A stretch of 64,000 bases of DNA from Vibrio viridaestus (GCF_003856525.1 NZ_RJVQ01000005.1:1-64000), one strand, 5' to 3'; counted from the stretch's first letter, positions 42,815 through 52,068 are shown. Program-made: numbers and translations. The notes: a model not told the origin generated them from the letters alone.

Positions 42815-42833
42815 ATAAATGATAAGTATTTTT
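42815..42833. promoter_or_regulatory. Candidate Fur box
   Basis: ATAAATGATAAGTATTTTT matches the 19-bp Fur consensus in about 12 positions, 36 bp upstream of the siderophore-interacting gene. Iron control is expected for this family. Confidence 0.4.
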
Positions 42834-42873
42834 ATTTACATAAATAATTCAATCGATATTTATATAAGTAGAA

Positions 42874-42895
42874 AGGCTCCTTGGCAAAGGAGCCT
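42874..42895 (-). terminator. Hairpin terminator after the RND pump
   Basis: AGGCTCCTT (42874-42882) and AAGGAGCCT (42887-42895) form a 9-bp stem with a 4-nt loop, 12 bp downstream of the pump stop and followed by TTC on the minus strand. Confidence 0.75.
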
Positions 42896-42906
42896 CTTCA
42901 TTATCA

Positions 42907-45900
42907 TTATGCCTGTACAATTCGCCTCATATACGAATAGTAAAGAATCGGAATGATAACCAAAGTAAGAAGTGTAGAAACGAGAATGCCAAAGATAAGA
43001 CTGATCGCCAAGCCATTAAATATTGGATCGTCTAGAATAAACATTGCTCCAATCATCGCTGCTAAAGCAGTTAGAATAATGGGTTTTGCTCTAACAGCTG
43101 CAGAGTGAATTACCGCAGTAGACAACCCTACTCCTTCTTGTAACTGATAATTGATAAAGTCCACCAGCAAAATAGAGTTGCGTACAATAATCCCGGCGAG
43201 CGCTATCATCCCGATCATCGATGTCGCCGTAAACTGAGCGTGCAACAAAGCATGACCAGGTAAAACACCGAGGATGGTTAATGGAATTGGCGACATGATA
43301 ATCAATGGCACTATATAAGATTTAAAGTGTGCAACCACCAGCAAGTAGATCAATATCATGCCCACACCATAGGCAATACCCATATCTCGAAACGTTTCAT
43401 ATGTAATTTTCCACTCGCCGTCCCACAGTATTCCAATACCATTCAATCCTGAAGGCTGATTGATATAATTCTGATCAACGTTAAAAGGTAGGGACGCTAT
43501 GCGACTACCGATTTCAAACATGCCATAAAGCGGACTGTCGATGAAACCGGCCATATCACCAACGACCATAATCATCGGTAATAGGTTTTTATGAACGATA
43601 TAATCAGGATTAGATACACGCACAATTCTTGCAAAATCAGACAACGGATAAAGCTGTCCCTTCATACCACTCACTTTCAATAACAGCAACTTATCTAAAC
43701 GAACTTTTGCATCTTCACTCGCCTGTATTTTGATAGGTACCGGATACTTGCTGGTATCACTGTGTAAATACGTTACCGCTTCTCCACCTAAAGCCGAGGC
43801 TAGAGACGTTACCGCATCCTGATAATTCACCCCAAAATGCGCGGCTTTTGTGCGATCAATCTTTACCTGCCACTTTTCAGTCGTTGTTGGTAAATAAATA
43901 TCAACATCAACGATATCGGGAGTTTGCCGAAATACGCTTTCAATTTTTTGCGCTGCTTGTTTACGAATCTCATGGGTGGGACCATAAACTTCAGCAACAA
44001 TTGGTGACCAAACGGGTGGTCCGGGCGGTACTTCAACGACTTTTACTTTACCGCCGAATTTTTCTGCAATCGTATTTAACTTGGGACGAATCATGCTCGC
44101 TATTTCATGACTACTCGAGTCTCTTTGACCCTTATCCAATAAATTGACCTGAATGTCGCCTTGGTTAGGTGCCTCACGTAAGAAATAGTGACGAACCAAT
44201 CCGTTGAAATTAATTGGGGCTGCTGTACCTGCGTAGATTTGATAATCACGTACCGATTCTTCTTGATCCAATACTTGCCCCATTTCCATTAGTACGCGCT
44301 GAGTCTTCTCTAAGGGGGCATTGTCAGGCATATCGAGAATCACTTGGAATTCCGATTTATTATCAAACGGCAGCATCTTCATCACAACGAGCTGGGTCAG
44401 AGGTAAGATAAGAGTCGATAACAATAAAGCGATAATACCTAACCCGAGGAGCCAACGATTACGGCGTTGTCTAGCTGATTCGACAAAGGGTGACATCACT
44501 CGATAGAAGAACGATAACGATTTAGTATCGTCTGAATGCTCGCTATTCGCTTTTAATAATTTGCCAGATAACCAAGGGGAGAAGACAAAAGCGACCACCA
44601 AAGAAATAATCATCCCCATTGAAGCATTTATTGGGATCGGGCTCATGTACGGTCCCATTAACCCTGATACAAATGCCATAGGTAAGAGTGCCGCAATGAC
44701 GGTTAGCGTGGCAAGAATAGTTGGTCCGCCTACTTCATCGACCGCAGAGGGTATCAAAGTCGATAACCTACCACTTTTTATCTGCATATGACGGTGGATG
44801 TTTTCTACGACGACAATCGCGTCGTCGACCAGAATTCCGATAGAAAATATGAGGGCAAATAATGACACTCGATTTAGAGTGAACCCCCAAGCCCACGATG
44901 CAAATAATGTCGCCATCAACGTCACAACGATTGCCATTCCAACGACAATCGCCTCTCGCCACCCCATTGCCACTAAGACGAGTAAAACAACAGCCGAAGT
45001 AGCAAAAATCAATTTACTAATCAGTGTGTTACTTTTACTAAGCGCAGTCTTACCATAATCTCTGGTTATATCGATATTAACGCTATTTGGGATTAGCGTA
45101 TTGCGCAAACTTTCAAGTCTTTTCTCCACTGCTGCGGCAACATCTACCGCATTTTCACCCGCTTTTTTTGCCACTGCAATTGTCACAGCAGGATAGACGT
45201 TATTCTTATCACTTGTCCAAACATTGCGGGTAGGAACGTCAGCCTGTTGTTCTATAGATGCAATATCATTAAGGTAGACAGGGGAGCCGTTAACAACTGA
45301 AATTAATAAGTTTTTGACACTATTGATGTCACTTAAGTAATGACCAATTTGAACAGGCACCTGAATGTTATCGTATGTCATCGAGAGCTGAGTAGAACTT
45401 GCATTCGCCGCTTTCAATACATTTTTCACCTGACTCAGGGTTAAACCGAAGCTGTTTAAACGCACGGGATCAATTCTGACATCAACGATCTCATTATGCC
45501 CACCAATCGTGTAAATATCCCGAGTACCAGAAACGCGTTTGAGTTCTGTTTCTAAACCATGAGCAACCTTTGTCAGCTCGACTAAGCCCAATTTTTCTTC
45601 CGGATCACTCAGTGTAATCCCAACAATCGGTACATCTTCGATACCCTTTGGTTTGATGATAGGATCACCAACCCCTATTCCCGTTGGGAGCCAATCTTTA
45701 TTGGAATACAATTTATTGTAGATTTTTACTACCGCATCGTTACGCGCGACTCCAACTTTAAAAACTGCGATAATAATCGCGCCATCAGGACGCGAGAAAG
45801 AATAGATGTTATCAATCCCCTGAATCTCAGAGATCACTTGTTCTGCTGAGTTTGTCACAAGGCTCTCAACCTCAGAGGGTCTAGAGCCGGGAAATGGAAT

Positions 45901-46065
45901 AAAAACATCTGCGAACGTAACGTCAATTTGCGGCTCTTCTTCTTTTGGTGTCACCCATAGAGCAAAAATGCCCATTAACAGACCAACCAAAGCAAGCAAA
46001 GGAGTGATCGCTGATTTCTGGAAAAGACGGGCAATTTTTCCCGATATACCAAGCGCTTTATCCAT
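42907..46065 (-). CDS. RND efflux pump permease in the sulfane-sulfur cluster
   Basis: The 1052-residue protein follows the RND plan: TM1 (ITPLLALVGLLMGIFALWV), a first periplasmic loop, TM4 with the proton-relay pair in IGILVDDAIVVVENIH, a second loop and TM8-12 with GIIVRNSILLVDFIN. It forms a pump with the adaptor directly upstream (4-bp gap). No outer-membrane factor gene is nearby, so it must use TolC or another duct. The gene run continues back to an ArsR-type persulfide-sensor-like regulator, which suggests export of a sulfur-stress or thiol-reactive compound. Confidence 0.93.
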   Translation of the reverse strand: MDKALGISGKIARLFQKSAITPLLALVGLLMGIFALWVTPKEEEPQIDVTFADVFIPFPGSRPSEVESLVTNSAEQVISEIQGIDNIYSFSRPDGAIIIAVFKVGVARNDAVVKIYNKLYSNKDWLPTGIGVGDPIIKPKGIEDVPIVGITLSDPEEKLGLVELTKVAHGLETELKRVSGTRDIYTIGGHNEIVDVRIDPVRLNSFGLTLSQVKNVLKAANASSTQLSMTYDNIQVPVQIGHYLSDINSVKNLLISVVNGSPVYLNDIASIEQQADVPTRNVWTSDKNNVYPAVTIAVAKKAGENAVDVAAAVEKRLESLRNTLIPNSVNIDITRDYGKTALSKSNTLISKLIFATSAVVLLVLVAMGWREAIVVGMAIVVTLMATLFASWAWGFTLNRVSLFALIFSIGILVDDAIVVVENIHRHMQIKSGRLSTLIPSAVDEVGGPTILATLTVIAALLPMAFVSGLMGPYMSPIPINASMGMIISLVVAFVFSPWLSGKLLKANSEHSDDTKSLSFFYRVMSPFVESARQRRNRWLLGLGIIALLLSTLILPLTQLVVMKMLPFDNKSEFQVILDMPDNAPLEKTQRVLMEMGQVLDQEESVRDYQIYAGTAAPINFNGLVRHYFLREAPNQGDIQVNLLDKGQRDSSSHEIASMIRPKLNTIAEKFGGKVKVVEVPPGPPVWSPIVAEVYGPTHEIRKQAAQKIESVFRQTPDIVDVDIYLPTTTEKWQVKIDRTKAAHFGVNYQDAVTSLASALGGEAVTYLHSDTSKYPVPIKIQASEDAKVRLDKLLLLKVSGMKGQLYPLSDFARIVRVSNPDYIVHKNLLPMIMVVGDMAGFIDSPLYGMFEIGSRIASLPFNVDQNYINQPSGLNGIGILWDGEWKITYETFRDMGIAYGVGMILIYLLVVAHFKSYIVPLIIMSPIPLTILGVLPGHALLHAQFTATSMIGMIALAGIIVRNSILLVDFINYQLQEGVGLSTAVIHSAAVRAKPIILTALAAMIGAMFILDDPIFNGLAISLIFGILVSTLLTLVIIPILYYSYMRRIVQA

Positions 46066-46069
46066 TGTT

Positions 46070-47092
46070 TTACCTCTCTAAACGGTAGGCATTTTTAACA
46101 ATATGATCCCCGAGTTCGAGACCAGACAGGACTTCTACTTGATCGCCAACTTGCTGACCGACTCGAATGGGATTAAGAATTTCTTTGTTACCGGATAAAC
46201 GATAAACAGAGCTTAGCTCACCTCGTGTCATGACAGAAGATTTAGGTACCATCATAAGTAGCGATTCACCAGTGTTGATGTTGGCCTTTAACCACAATCC
46301 CGGGACAAGCTTATATTGATCTGTTGCGTCATCCGGTAATAACAGCCGAATAGTAAAACTGTGTGTTTGCTTATTTGCATATGGGTAAACTTGAAAGCTT
46401 TCTGGCTGTATCTTTTCACCAGTTGACGTTTCGACAGTAAATTGGGCGATATCTTTAATGGAATCCCGATATTGTTGTGGTATATCAAAGGTCAAACGAA
46501 GTGGGTGCGTTCCATAGCCACTCAGTAGTGGCATACCAACCGAAACCGTTTCGCCCATTTCAACCAGTCTTTCCGTCACAATACCATCATATGGAGCACG
46601 AATACTGGTATATCCAAGTGACTGTTTTGCACTTTCAACCGACGCTTGTGCTGCTTTTACGGCTGCTCGTGCGCTTTTTGCATTAGCTATCGATGAATCC
46701 ATTTGTTGACGCGAAATAGCGCCTTTGGGGTAGAGCTGTTTATAACGCTCGAGCTGACTTTGTGCGTCATCGTTGCGAGCGATTGCCGAAGATAGGTTTG
46801 CATTTGCGGCATCTAACGCAGCTGTTTGCTCGGTCTTGCTGATATCGAGCAAAACATCACCTTTATTTACCTTATCGTTGACATCGACATGAACCGTAAT
46901 AACTCGACCTGATGTTTGAGCTGCGACAGTTCCCTGATGAACAGCTTCAACCACACCATCAAACTGGCGATTTTGCATAACCGGCTTTTTTTCCACGGTT
47001 ATATACTCAATGTCTGCAGCGAAGGTAAACACTGGGGCCAAAATAAAAGTTAATATAGCTATACCCGTCTTTTTGAATACTGACGAACTCAT
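46070..47092 (-). CDS. RND periplasmic adaptor (MFP)
   Basis: The 340-residue protein has a signal peptide ending FTFA, not a lipobox. A split lipoyl domain (VVEAVHQGTVAAQTSGRV, then YTSIRAPYDGIVTERLVEMG) flanks a coiled-coil hairpin; a beta-barrel (LRLTFDIPQQYRDSI) and a membrane-proximal domain follow. It bridges the RND pump at 42907 to an outer-membrane duct. ATG at 47092 follows GAGGAGTAAAGT. It starts 38 bp after the YeeE-type gene, so is probably in the same transcript. Confidence 0.92.
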   Translation of the reverse strand: MSSSVFKKTGIAILTFILAPVFTFAADIEYITVEKKPVMQNRQFDGVVEAVHQGTVAAQTSGRVITVHVDVNDKVNKGDVLLDISKTEQTAALDAANANLSSAIARNDDAQSQLERYKQLYPKGAISRQQMDSSIANAKSARAAVKAAQASVESAKQSLGYTSIRAPYDGIVTERLVEMGETVSVGMPLLSGYGTHPLRLTFDIPQQYRDSIKDIAQFTVETSTGEKIQPESFQVYPYANKQTHSFTIRLLLPDDATDQYKLVPGLWLKANINTGESLLMMVPKSSVMTRGELSSVYRLSGNKEILNPIRVGQQVGDQVEVLSGLELGDHIVKNAYRLER

Positions 47093-47130
47093 ACTTTACT
47101 CCTCAGCCCCATCGGCAATAGCGGATATAA

Positions 47131-47601
47131 TTACTTATGATCTAACGATAATTTATAGCGTTCTTTTTTCTCATTGTGCTTATTTAGCAACCATTGTGTG
47201 ACAGCGAGTCCCAATATCATCGAAACAAAAAATAATCCGCTATCAGCACCACCCAGTCCGATTCTAGTCAAAGAAGGGCCAGGACAGACCCCAGCGATTC
47301 CCCAGCCTATTCCGAATATGCTCGCGCCAATCACTAATCGCGCATTCACAGCTTTGAAATTTGATATGGAAAATGCCTCCGCTAATAATGGTTTCGCACG
47401 CTGACGAACGATGAACCAAAAGAAAGGAGTAAACACCATTAACGCACCGAGCATGACAAACATTAACGTCATATCCCAATCGCCAGTGATATCGAGAAAT
47501 CCAATCACTTTATCGGGGTTAACCATCTGAGAAATCACCATTCCCATGCCGAATATCAACCCACACAAGGTTGCGACACAGTAAAAAAGAAATGTTTTCA
47601 T
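47131..47601 (-). CDS. YeeE/YedE-type sulfur transporter half (PmpA/B-like)
   Basis: 156 residues from ATG at 47601 (MKTFLFYCVATLCGLIFGMGMVIS); the longer frame overlaps the upstream gene. About four TM helices, with the family motifs GLIFGMGMVISQM, NPDKVIGFLDI and GWGIAGVCPGPSL; the conserved Cys in GVCPGP is present. Half-size YeeE/YedE proteins work in pairs to move thiosulfate or another small sulfur species. It follows its partner by 11 bp. Confidence 0.88.
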   Translation of the reverse strand: MKTFLFYCVATLCGLIFGMGMVISQMVNPDKVIGFLDITGDWDMTLMFVMLGALMVFTPFFWFIVRQRAKPLLAEAFSISNFKAVNARLVIGASIFGIGWGIAGVCPGPSLTRIGLGGADSGLFFVSMILGLAVTQWLLNKHNEKKERYKLSLDHK

Positions 47602-47612
47602 AACAATACCAT

Positions 47613-48026
47613 TTATAGCAAATGCAATTTTATATAGGTTGTGATGAATGCAGCAAACATAAAAATAACTGTTGCCACTATCGAACGAATCGAAAAACGT
47701 CCAACCCCACAAATACTATGTCCGCTTGTACACCCATTTGCCAAACGAGTTCCTACACCCACACACAAGCCTGCAAGTACGATCACTGCTATGTTATTAC
47801 CAATGTGACCAATAGAAATCGTTGGAAATAATTGATGAGCCAGAACGCCACCACCAACTAATCCGATACAAAAAAGAATGCTCCAACAAAAGGAGGTTTT
47901 TCTTGGATTGATTGCCGAACTCAAAATTCCACTGATGCCCGCTATTTTGCCATTAAAGAAAAGCAATAAGCTTGCTGATACACCAAGTAATGCCCCTCCA
48001 ATCAATGCCAACTCAATATCATGCAC
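47613..48026 (-). CDS. YeeE/YedE-type sulfur transporter half (PmpA/B-like)
   Basis: The 137-residue protein has about four TM helices and the family motif VGVGTRLANGCTSGHSICGVGRFS with conserved Cys residues in NGCTSGH and ICG. ATG at 48026 follows a strong GGAGGAAG site. It pairs with the 47131-47601 product. It lies 16 bp downstream of the ArsR-type regulator gene. Confidence 0.9.
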   Translation of the reverse strand: MHDIELALIGGALLGVSASLLLFFNGKIAGISGILSSAINPRKTSFCWSILFCIGLVGGGVLAHQLFPTISIGHIGNNIAVIVLAGLCVGVGTRLANGCTSGHSICGVGRFSIRSIVATVIFMFAAFITTYIKLHLL

Positions 48027-48042
48027 GTGTACTTCCTCCTAT

Positions 48043-48351
48043 TTATTTACAGAATATGCCCTGTAAGCTCGATATAACCTGAGCGGCCTTATTGCTCGCT
48101 AGTGAGTAGAAAACCTGCTGAGCTTCTTTTCTTACAACAACAAGGTCATGCTTTCGCAATACCGATAGATGCTGCGAGAATGCGGATGGACTTAGTGTTG
48201 ATTTTTCTTGTAATAATCCAGCACCCATTTCGCCTTGAGTCAGTTGGCATAACACCATCAAGCGCTCTGGATGAGAGAGAATCTTCAGTAGCTCAGAAAC
48301 TTCTTGGGCGTTCTCTTTCATTTTTTTCATATCAACATCACGTTTTGCCAT
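48043..48351 (-). CDS. ArsR-family regulator, two-cysteine BigR/YgaV/SqrR-like persulfide sensor
   Basis: 102 residues from ATG at 48351 (MAKRDVDMKKM) with GAGGG upstream; the longer frame to 48408 would overlap the operator. The ArsR winged helix is clear (EVSELLKILSHPERLMVLCQLTQGE, then LSPSAFSQHLSVLRKHDLVVVRKEAQQVFYSL). One Cys lies in LMVLCQL and one at the C-terminal GIFCK, the positions used by BigR/SqrR/YgaV proteins to form a sulfide-linked disulfide. No arsenic or metal-binding ELCVCD motif. It should repress both divergent units until persulfide accumulates. Confidence 0.88.
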   Translation of the reverse strand: MAKRDVDMKKMKENAQEVSELLKILSHPERLMVLCQLTQGEMGAGLLQEKSTLSPSAFSQHLSVLRKHDLVVVRKEAQQVFYSLASNKAAQVISSLQGIFCK

Positions 48352-48397
48352 CACCAAGCCCTCGCATAAAGACAATATTGATAATATACAACCATAT

Positions 48398-48417
48398 AAT
48401 TTAGTCAATACTAAATT
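48398..48417. promoter_or_regulatory. ArsR-type operator copy 1
   Basis: AATTTAG-TCAATA-CTAAATT is a perfect 7-6-7 dyad, 46 bp upstream of the regulator start. The same arms recur at 48428. Confidence 0.8.
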
Positions 48418-48427
48418 AGATTATTTA

Positions 48428-48447
48428 AATTTAGATATTTCTAAATT
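48428..48447. promoter_or_regulatory. ArsR-type operator copy 2
   Basis: AATTTAG-ATATTT-CTAAATT is a perfect 7-6-7 dyad with identical arms, 30 bp centre-to-centre from copy 1 and 41 bp before the DUF2892 gene. Confidence 0.8.
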
Positions 48448-48488
48448 ATATGCTATGTTAATAACACATTCCCATAGGAGCTCAGTGT

Positions 48489-48674
48489 ATGAATATTGAA
48501 AATGCGTTAAGAGTATTTGCTGGTTGTATGGTGTTAATTTCTGTTTTGTTGACTCAATTTGTCCACCCAAACTTTATGTGGTTTACCGTATTTATTGGCC
48601 TAAATTTAGTTCAAAGTGCATTTACTGGTATTTGCCCTGCTATCGCGATTCTTAGAAAACTGGGCTTTAAATAA
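48489..48674 (+). CDS. DUF2892-type small membrane protein (YgaP C-terminal-like)
   Basis: The 61-residue protein has two hydrophobic helices (LRVFAGCMVLISVLLTQF and WFTVFIGLNLVQSAF) and the family motif FTGICPAIAILRKLG with its Cys-Pro. In E. coli YgaP this module is fused to a rhodanese; here the rhodanese is fused to the next gene's reductase. ATG follows TAGGAG. First gene of the divergent sulfur unit. Confidence 0.88.
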   Translation: MNIENALRVFAGCMVLISVLLTQFVHPNFMWFTVFIGLNLVQSAFTGICPAIAILRKLGFK

Positions 48675-48711
48675 ACGAATTTCTGTATACAAATAATGAG
48701 AGAGAATTGTT

Positions 48712-50412
48712 ATGACTAAAATCGTTATAGTTGGCGGTGTTGCTGGTGGAGCGTCTGCCGCTGCTAGAGCCAGACGCCTAAGTGAAGAGGCTGAGATAAC
48801 CATGTTCGAAAGAAATGAGTTTGTCTCGTTCGCTAACTGCGGCTTACCCTATCACGTAGGTGGTGATATAAAACAACGTAGTAGCCTCATATTACAAACA
48901 CCCGAGAGCTTTCTGGCGCGTTTCAATGTAAATGTAAAAACAATGACTGAAGTCTGCACTATCAATCGAGAAGCAAAGTCGGTCACCGTAAAAAATTTGC
49001 TCGATGGCTCAACTTATGATGTTGACTATGATTATCTTCTATTAAGCCCGGGAGCCTCCCCTGTCGTGCCTCCAATTCCTGGTGTTGACACCCCGTTAAC
49101 CCATTCGCTGCGCAACATCCCTGATATGGATAAAATAATTCAAACACTTAACACTAATCAGGTTAAGCATGCGACGGTCGTAGGTGGCGGTTTTATTGGA
49201 CTTGAGATGATGGAAGCCTTCCATCAGCGTGGAATCAGTACCACTCTTCTTGAACTAGGAGATCAAGTTATGGCACCTGTCGATCGTGAAATGGCAGGAT
49301 TTGCTCATGCAGAAATTCGACAAAAAGGCATTGACCTGCGTCTGAATACAGCTTTACAAAGTGTCGAGTACGTCCCTCTCGATCATATGAGCAGTTCTGA
49401 CGAAGGTGAAAGTGGCAAAAGCAATCATATTCAAGGAACACTCACTCTTTCTCTCAGCACTGGCGACACAATACAAACTGATATACTAATCATGGCAATT
49501 GGCGTTAAGCCTGAAGTATCCCTAGCGAAGCAAGCAGGCTTAACGATAGGAGAATTGGGTGGCATCCTCGTGAATGACGCAATGCAAACAAGTGATCCTT
49601 CAATTTATGCTGTCGGTGATGCGATAGAGGAAAAAGATTTTGTGACAGGTACGCAAACCATTGTTCCGTTGGCTGGCCCTGCGAACCGACAAGGTCGCAT
49701 GGCAGCAGACAATATGTTAGGGCGCAGTGAAACGTACAAAGGTACTCAAGGCACCGCAATCTGTAAAATTTTTGACCTCGCGATAGCTTCAACTGGCAAA
49801 AATGAAAAACAACTGAGACGTCTGGGTACACCTTACGAAAAAGTCTATGTCCATACAGCAAGTCATGCTAGTTATTATCCGGGAGCGGAAGTCGTGTCTT
49901 TAAAGCTGCTTTTCAACCCAACGAACGGACAGATTTTAGGGGCTCAAGCTGCGGGGAAAGATGGAATCGATAAGCGTATCGACATACTCGCCGTCGCTCA
50001 GCGTGCCAGTATGACAGTAGAACAATTACAGCATGTTGAGCTGACGTATGCTCCGCCTTATGGCAGTGCCAAAGATGTCATTAACCAAGCTGCTTTTGTA
50101 GCAAGTAACCTGATGAAAGGCGACAGCAGAGCTATCCACTATGACGAAATAGATCACCTGAACGAAAATCAATTGCTACTCGATGTACGTAACCCAGGAG
50201 AGCTTGAAGCTGGATATCTTAAAGGCGCAATCAATATTCCGGTCGACCAGTTACGTCAACGCATGCATGAACTGCCTAAAGACAAGGAAATTATCATCTA
50301 CTGCCAGGTGGGTTTGCGTGGCAACGTAGCGTATCGTCAATTGGTTAACAACGGCTATACAGCGCGAAATTTACTGGGCGGTTACCGTACCTATCTATTT
50401 GCCCAAAAATAG
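48712..50412 (+). CDS. CoA-disulfide/persulfide reductase with C-terminal rhodanese (CoADR-RHD)
   Basis: The 566-residue flavoprotein has an N-terminal FAD site (IVIVGGVAGGASAAARARR), the active-site Cys in FANCGLPYHVGG (about residue 43), a NAD(P)H site (VVGGGFIGLEMMEAF) and a dimerisation domain. A C-terminal rhodanese domain (about 465-566) follows with the persulfide loop IIYCQVGLRGN. It would reduce CoA or protein persulfides and polysulfide, releasing sulfide. With the ArsR-type sensor and YeeE proteins it forms a sulfane-sulfur response module. Confidence 0.93.
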   Translation: MTKIVIVGGVAGGASAAARARRLSEEAEITMFERNEFVSFANCGLPYHVGGDIKQRSSLILQTPESFLARFNVNVKTMTEVCTINREAKSVTVKNLLDGSTYDVDYDYLLLSPGASPVVPPIPGVDTPLTHSLRNIPDMDKIIQTLNTNQVKHATVVGGGFIGLEMMEAFHQRGISTTLLELGDQVMAPVDREMAGFAHAEIRQKGIDLRLNTALQSVEYVPLDHMSSSDEGESGKSNHIQGTLTLSLSTGDTIQTDILIMAIGVKPEVSLAKQAGLTIGELGGILVNDAMQTSDPSIYAVGDAIEEKDFVTGTQTIVPLAGPANRQGRMAADNMLGRSETYKGTQGTAICKIFDLAIASTGKNEKQLRRLGTPYEKVYVHTASHASYYPGAEVVSLKLLFNPTNGQILGAQAAGKDGIDKRIDILAVAQRASMTVEQLQHVELTYAPPYGSAKDVINQAAFVASNLMKGDSRAIHYDEIDHLNENQLLLDVRNPGELEAGYLKGAINIPVDQLRQRMHELPKDKEIIIYCQVGLRGNVAYRQLVNNGYTARNLLGGYRTYLFAQK

Positions 50413-50437
50413 ATACCACAAGAATTGACGATTAGGT

Positions 50438-50467
50438 GCTCAGCGATGCGTCTGAGCCCTTTTCCCT
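50438..50467 (+). terminator. Weak hairpin between the reductase and GGDEF gene ends
   Basis: GCTCAG (50438-50443) and CTGAGC (50452-50457) form a 6-bp stem followed by CCTTTTCCCTT, overlapping the 3' end of the convergent GGDEF gene. Confidence 0.35.
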
Positions 50468-51408
50468 TCAGACTCTTTCCACATAGAATATCGATTTCTT
50501 CCTGCCTCTTTGGCCTGATATAACGCATCGTCGGCCATATCATAGATACGGTTAAGTGTTTCTTTACCCGATGGGATCAGAGAAATGATACCCTGTGAGA
50601 CCGTAATATGATCGGCCACATCACTGTATTCGTGTTTGTAATTCAAAGAACGAATGCCTTTCTCTATTCGCTCAGCAGCCTCAATGGCTCCAGCTTGGTC
50701 ACAATGCCCAAGAAAAACAACAAATTCCTCTCCACCATAACGTCCCATATATTCTCCCGCTCTCGAGAATAACTTCATGATCGTCTGAGCGACGCGGAAC
50801 AAACACTTATCCCCCTCTGTATGGCCGTAATTATCATTAAACTGTTTGAAGCGGTCGATATCGAAAAGTATCACAGTCAGGGGAAGTTGGTGACGTCCGT
50901 GAACTGAAATCATTTCCTGAAGCTTTTCATCCATGTAACGACGGTTGTGTACCTGAGTCAATGCATCTTCGAGTGCTTGCTGTTTCAAGCGGGTGTTCAC
51001 TTTCTCCAGCTCAGCCGTTGTTGCTTTGAGTTCGCTACGCATATCCGCGATACGTTGCATCGCCAAAAGTTTCGACGTCAGGACCAGTTTCTCTACGGGT
51101 TTGGTCAGATAATCATCTCCACCTGCCTCGATAGCCTGTGCAATCATTTCAGGCTCGTCGTGACTACTAAGAAAGATAATCGGCACCCAGTCTTTAAAAC
51201 GCGCTCGAATCTCTCGAGAGACGTCGAAGCCAGACATATCGGGCATCGACACATCAAGAATAATTAACTCTGGTTCGAAGGAAGCGTAAATATTCAGAGC
51301 AGCCGAGCCACTATCAACACTCTCAACCTCATGTCCGAGCTGTTTTAAGCGAATCGCAAGCTGTATTCTATCTACCTGTACATCGTCCACCAGAAGTATC
51401 TTCATCAA
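50440..51408 (-). CDS. Response regulator with GGDEF output (diguanylate cyclase)
   Basis: The 322-residue protein has a REC domain (residues 2-120: acidic VDD, phospho-acceptor Asp in LIILDVSMPD, Lys in DYLTKPVE), a short coiled coil (about 125-150) and a GGDEF domain (about 150-310) with intact active site GGEEF and DIDRFKQFND. The inhibitory RxxD site five residues before the active site reads RAGE, so product inhibition may be weak. It would make cyclic di-GMP when phosphorylated; no partner kinase is next to it. Confidence 0.93.
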   Translation of the reverse strand: MMKILLVDDVQVDRIQLAIRLKQLGHEVESVDSGSAALNIYASFEPELIILDVSMPDMSGFDVSREIRARFKDWVPIIFLSSHDEPEMIAQAIEAGGDDYLTKPVEKLVLTSKLLAMQRIADMRSELKATTAELEKVNTRLKQQALEDALTQVHNRRYMDEKLQEMISVHGRHQLPLTVILFDIDRFKQFNDNYGHTEGDKCLFRVAQTIMKLFSRAGEYMGRYGGEEFVVFLGHCDQAGAIEAAERIEKGIRSLNYKHEYSDVADHITVSQGIISLIPSGKETLNRIYDMADDALYQAKEAGRNRYSMWKESEGKRAQTHR

Positions 51409-51573
51409 CTCACTCTATAATCTTATAAGTATGAATACGTTATGTTTATTTCAGCCACTATCAGATATAGCATAGGTTTTACTGTGTTTCACTCAATAAT
51501 TGACTAAATTATAATTGACATTCATCATTTAACTCATAGCATTGCTCCCCTTTATAAAGAGTCGAGGAAAACC

Positions 51574-52011
51574 ATGTCTGAAGCAGAACAAACTGCCCCT
51601 GAAAAAGTAGATCTAAATGAAATCTCTGTTGAACTTCGTCAGGTGATTGAATTTGATGAAATCCCTGCTGAAATGCACTCTATGATAGTGTCAATTCATG
51701 AAGTGTCAGAGGAAGTCGTTCGTGAATCATGGGACGGTCTACCGAAAAGTGCACAGAATATTTTAGATAATTTTGAACAATTTCATGCTCTGATATCTGT
51801 TAGCCAAGCTTTCGCTGGTATGAACGTGATGGAAGAATTTCCTACATTAAATTTACCAAAAGACATGACTGAGCAAGATAAAGAAGAGTACCGTGCAACA
51901 CTGCTGGATCAGGTTCTGCACAACTGCGTTAAAGATATGGTTAAGCAAATTAAAAAAGCACGTCGTGATCCAATTCTTAAGCGTGATTTCACAGAAGTAT
52001 TCGCGAAATAA
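51574..52011 (+). CDS. Hypothetical acidic protein
   Basis: The 145-residue soluble, acidic, mostly helical protein (MSEAEQTAPEKVDLNEISVELRQ-like start, EYRATLLDQVLHNCVKDMVK later) has no signal, TM or catalytic motif. ATG at 51574 follows GTCGAGGAAAACC. It is monocistronic, between the GGDEF gene and a symporter, with a hairpin downstream. Family not recognised. Confidence 0.7.
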   Translation: MSEAEQTAPEKVDLNEISVELRQVIEFDEIPAEMHSMIVSIHEVSEEVVRESWDGLPKSAQNILDNFEQFHALISVSQAFAGMNVMEEFPTLNLPKDMTEQDKEEYRATLLDQVLHNCVKDMVKQIKKARRDPILKRDFTEVFAK

Positions 52012-52034
52012 ACTTTACTCCTACTGAAAAATCT

Positions 52035-52068
52035 CAAGTAAATACGGCCTTTTTATCGTATTTACTTG
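52035..52068. terminator. Hairpin downstream of the 145-aa gene
   Basis: CAAGTAAATACG (52035-52046) and CGTATTTACTTG (52057-52068) are perfect 12-bp complements with a 10-nt loop, 24 bp after the stop. No strong T-run follows, so efficiency is uncertain. Confidence 0.55.
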
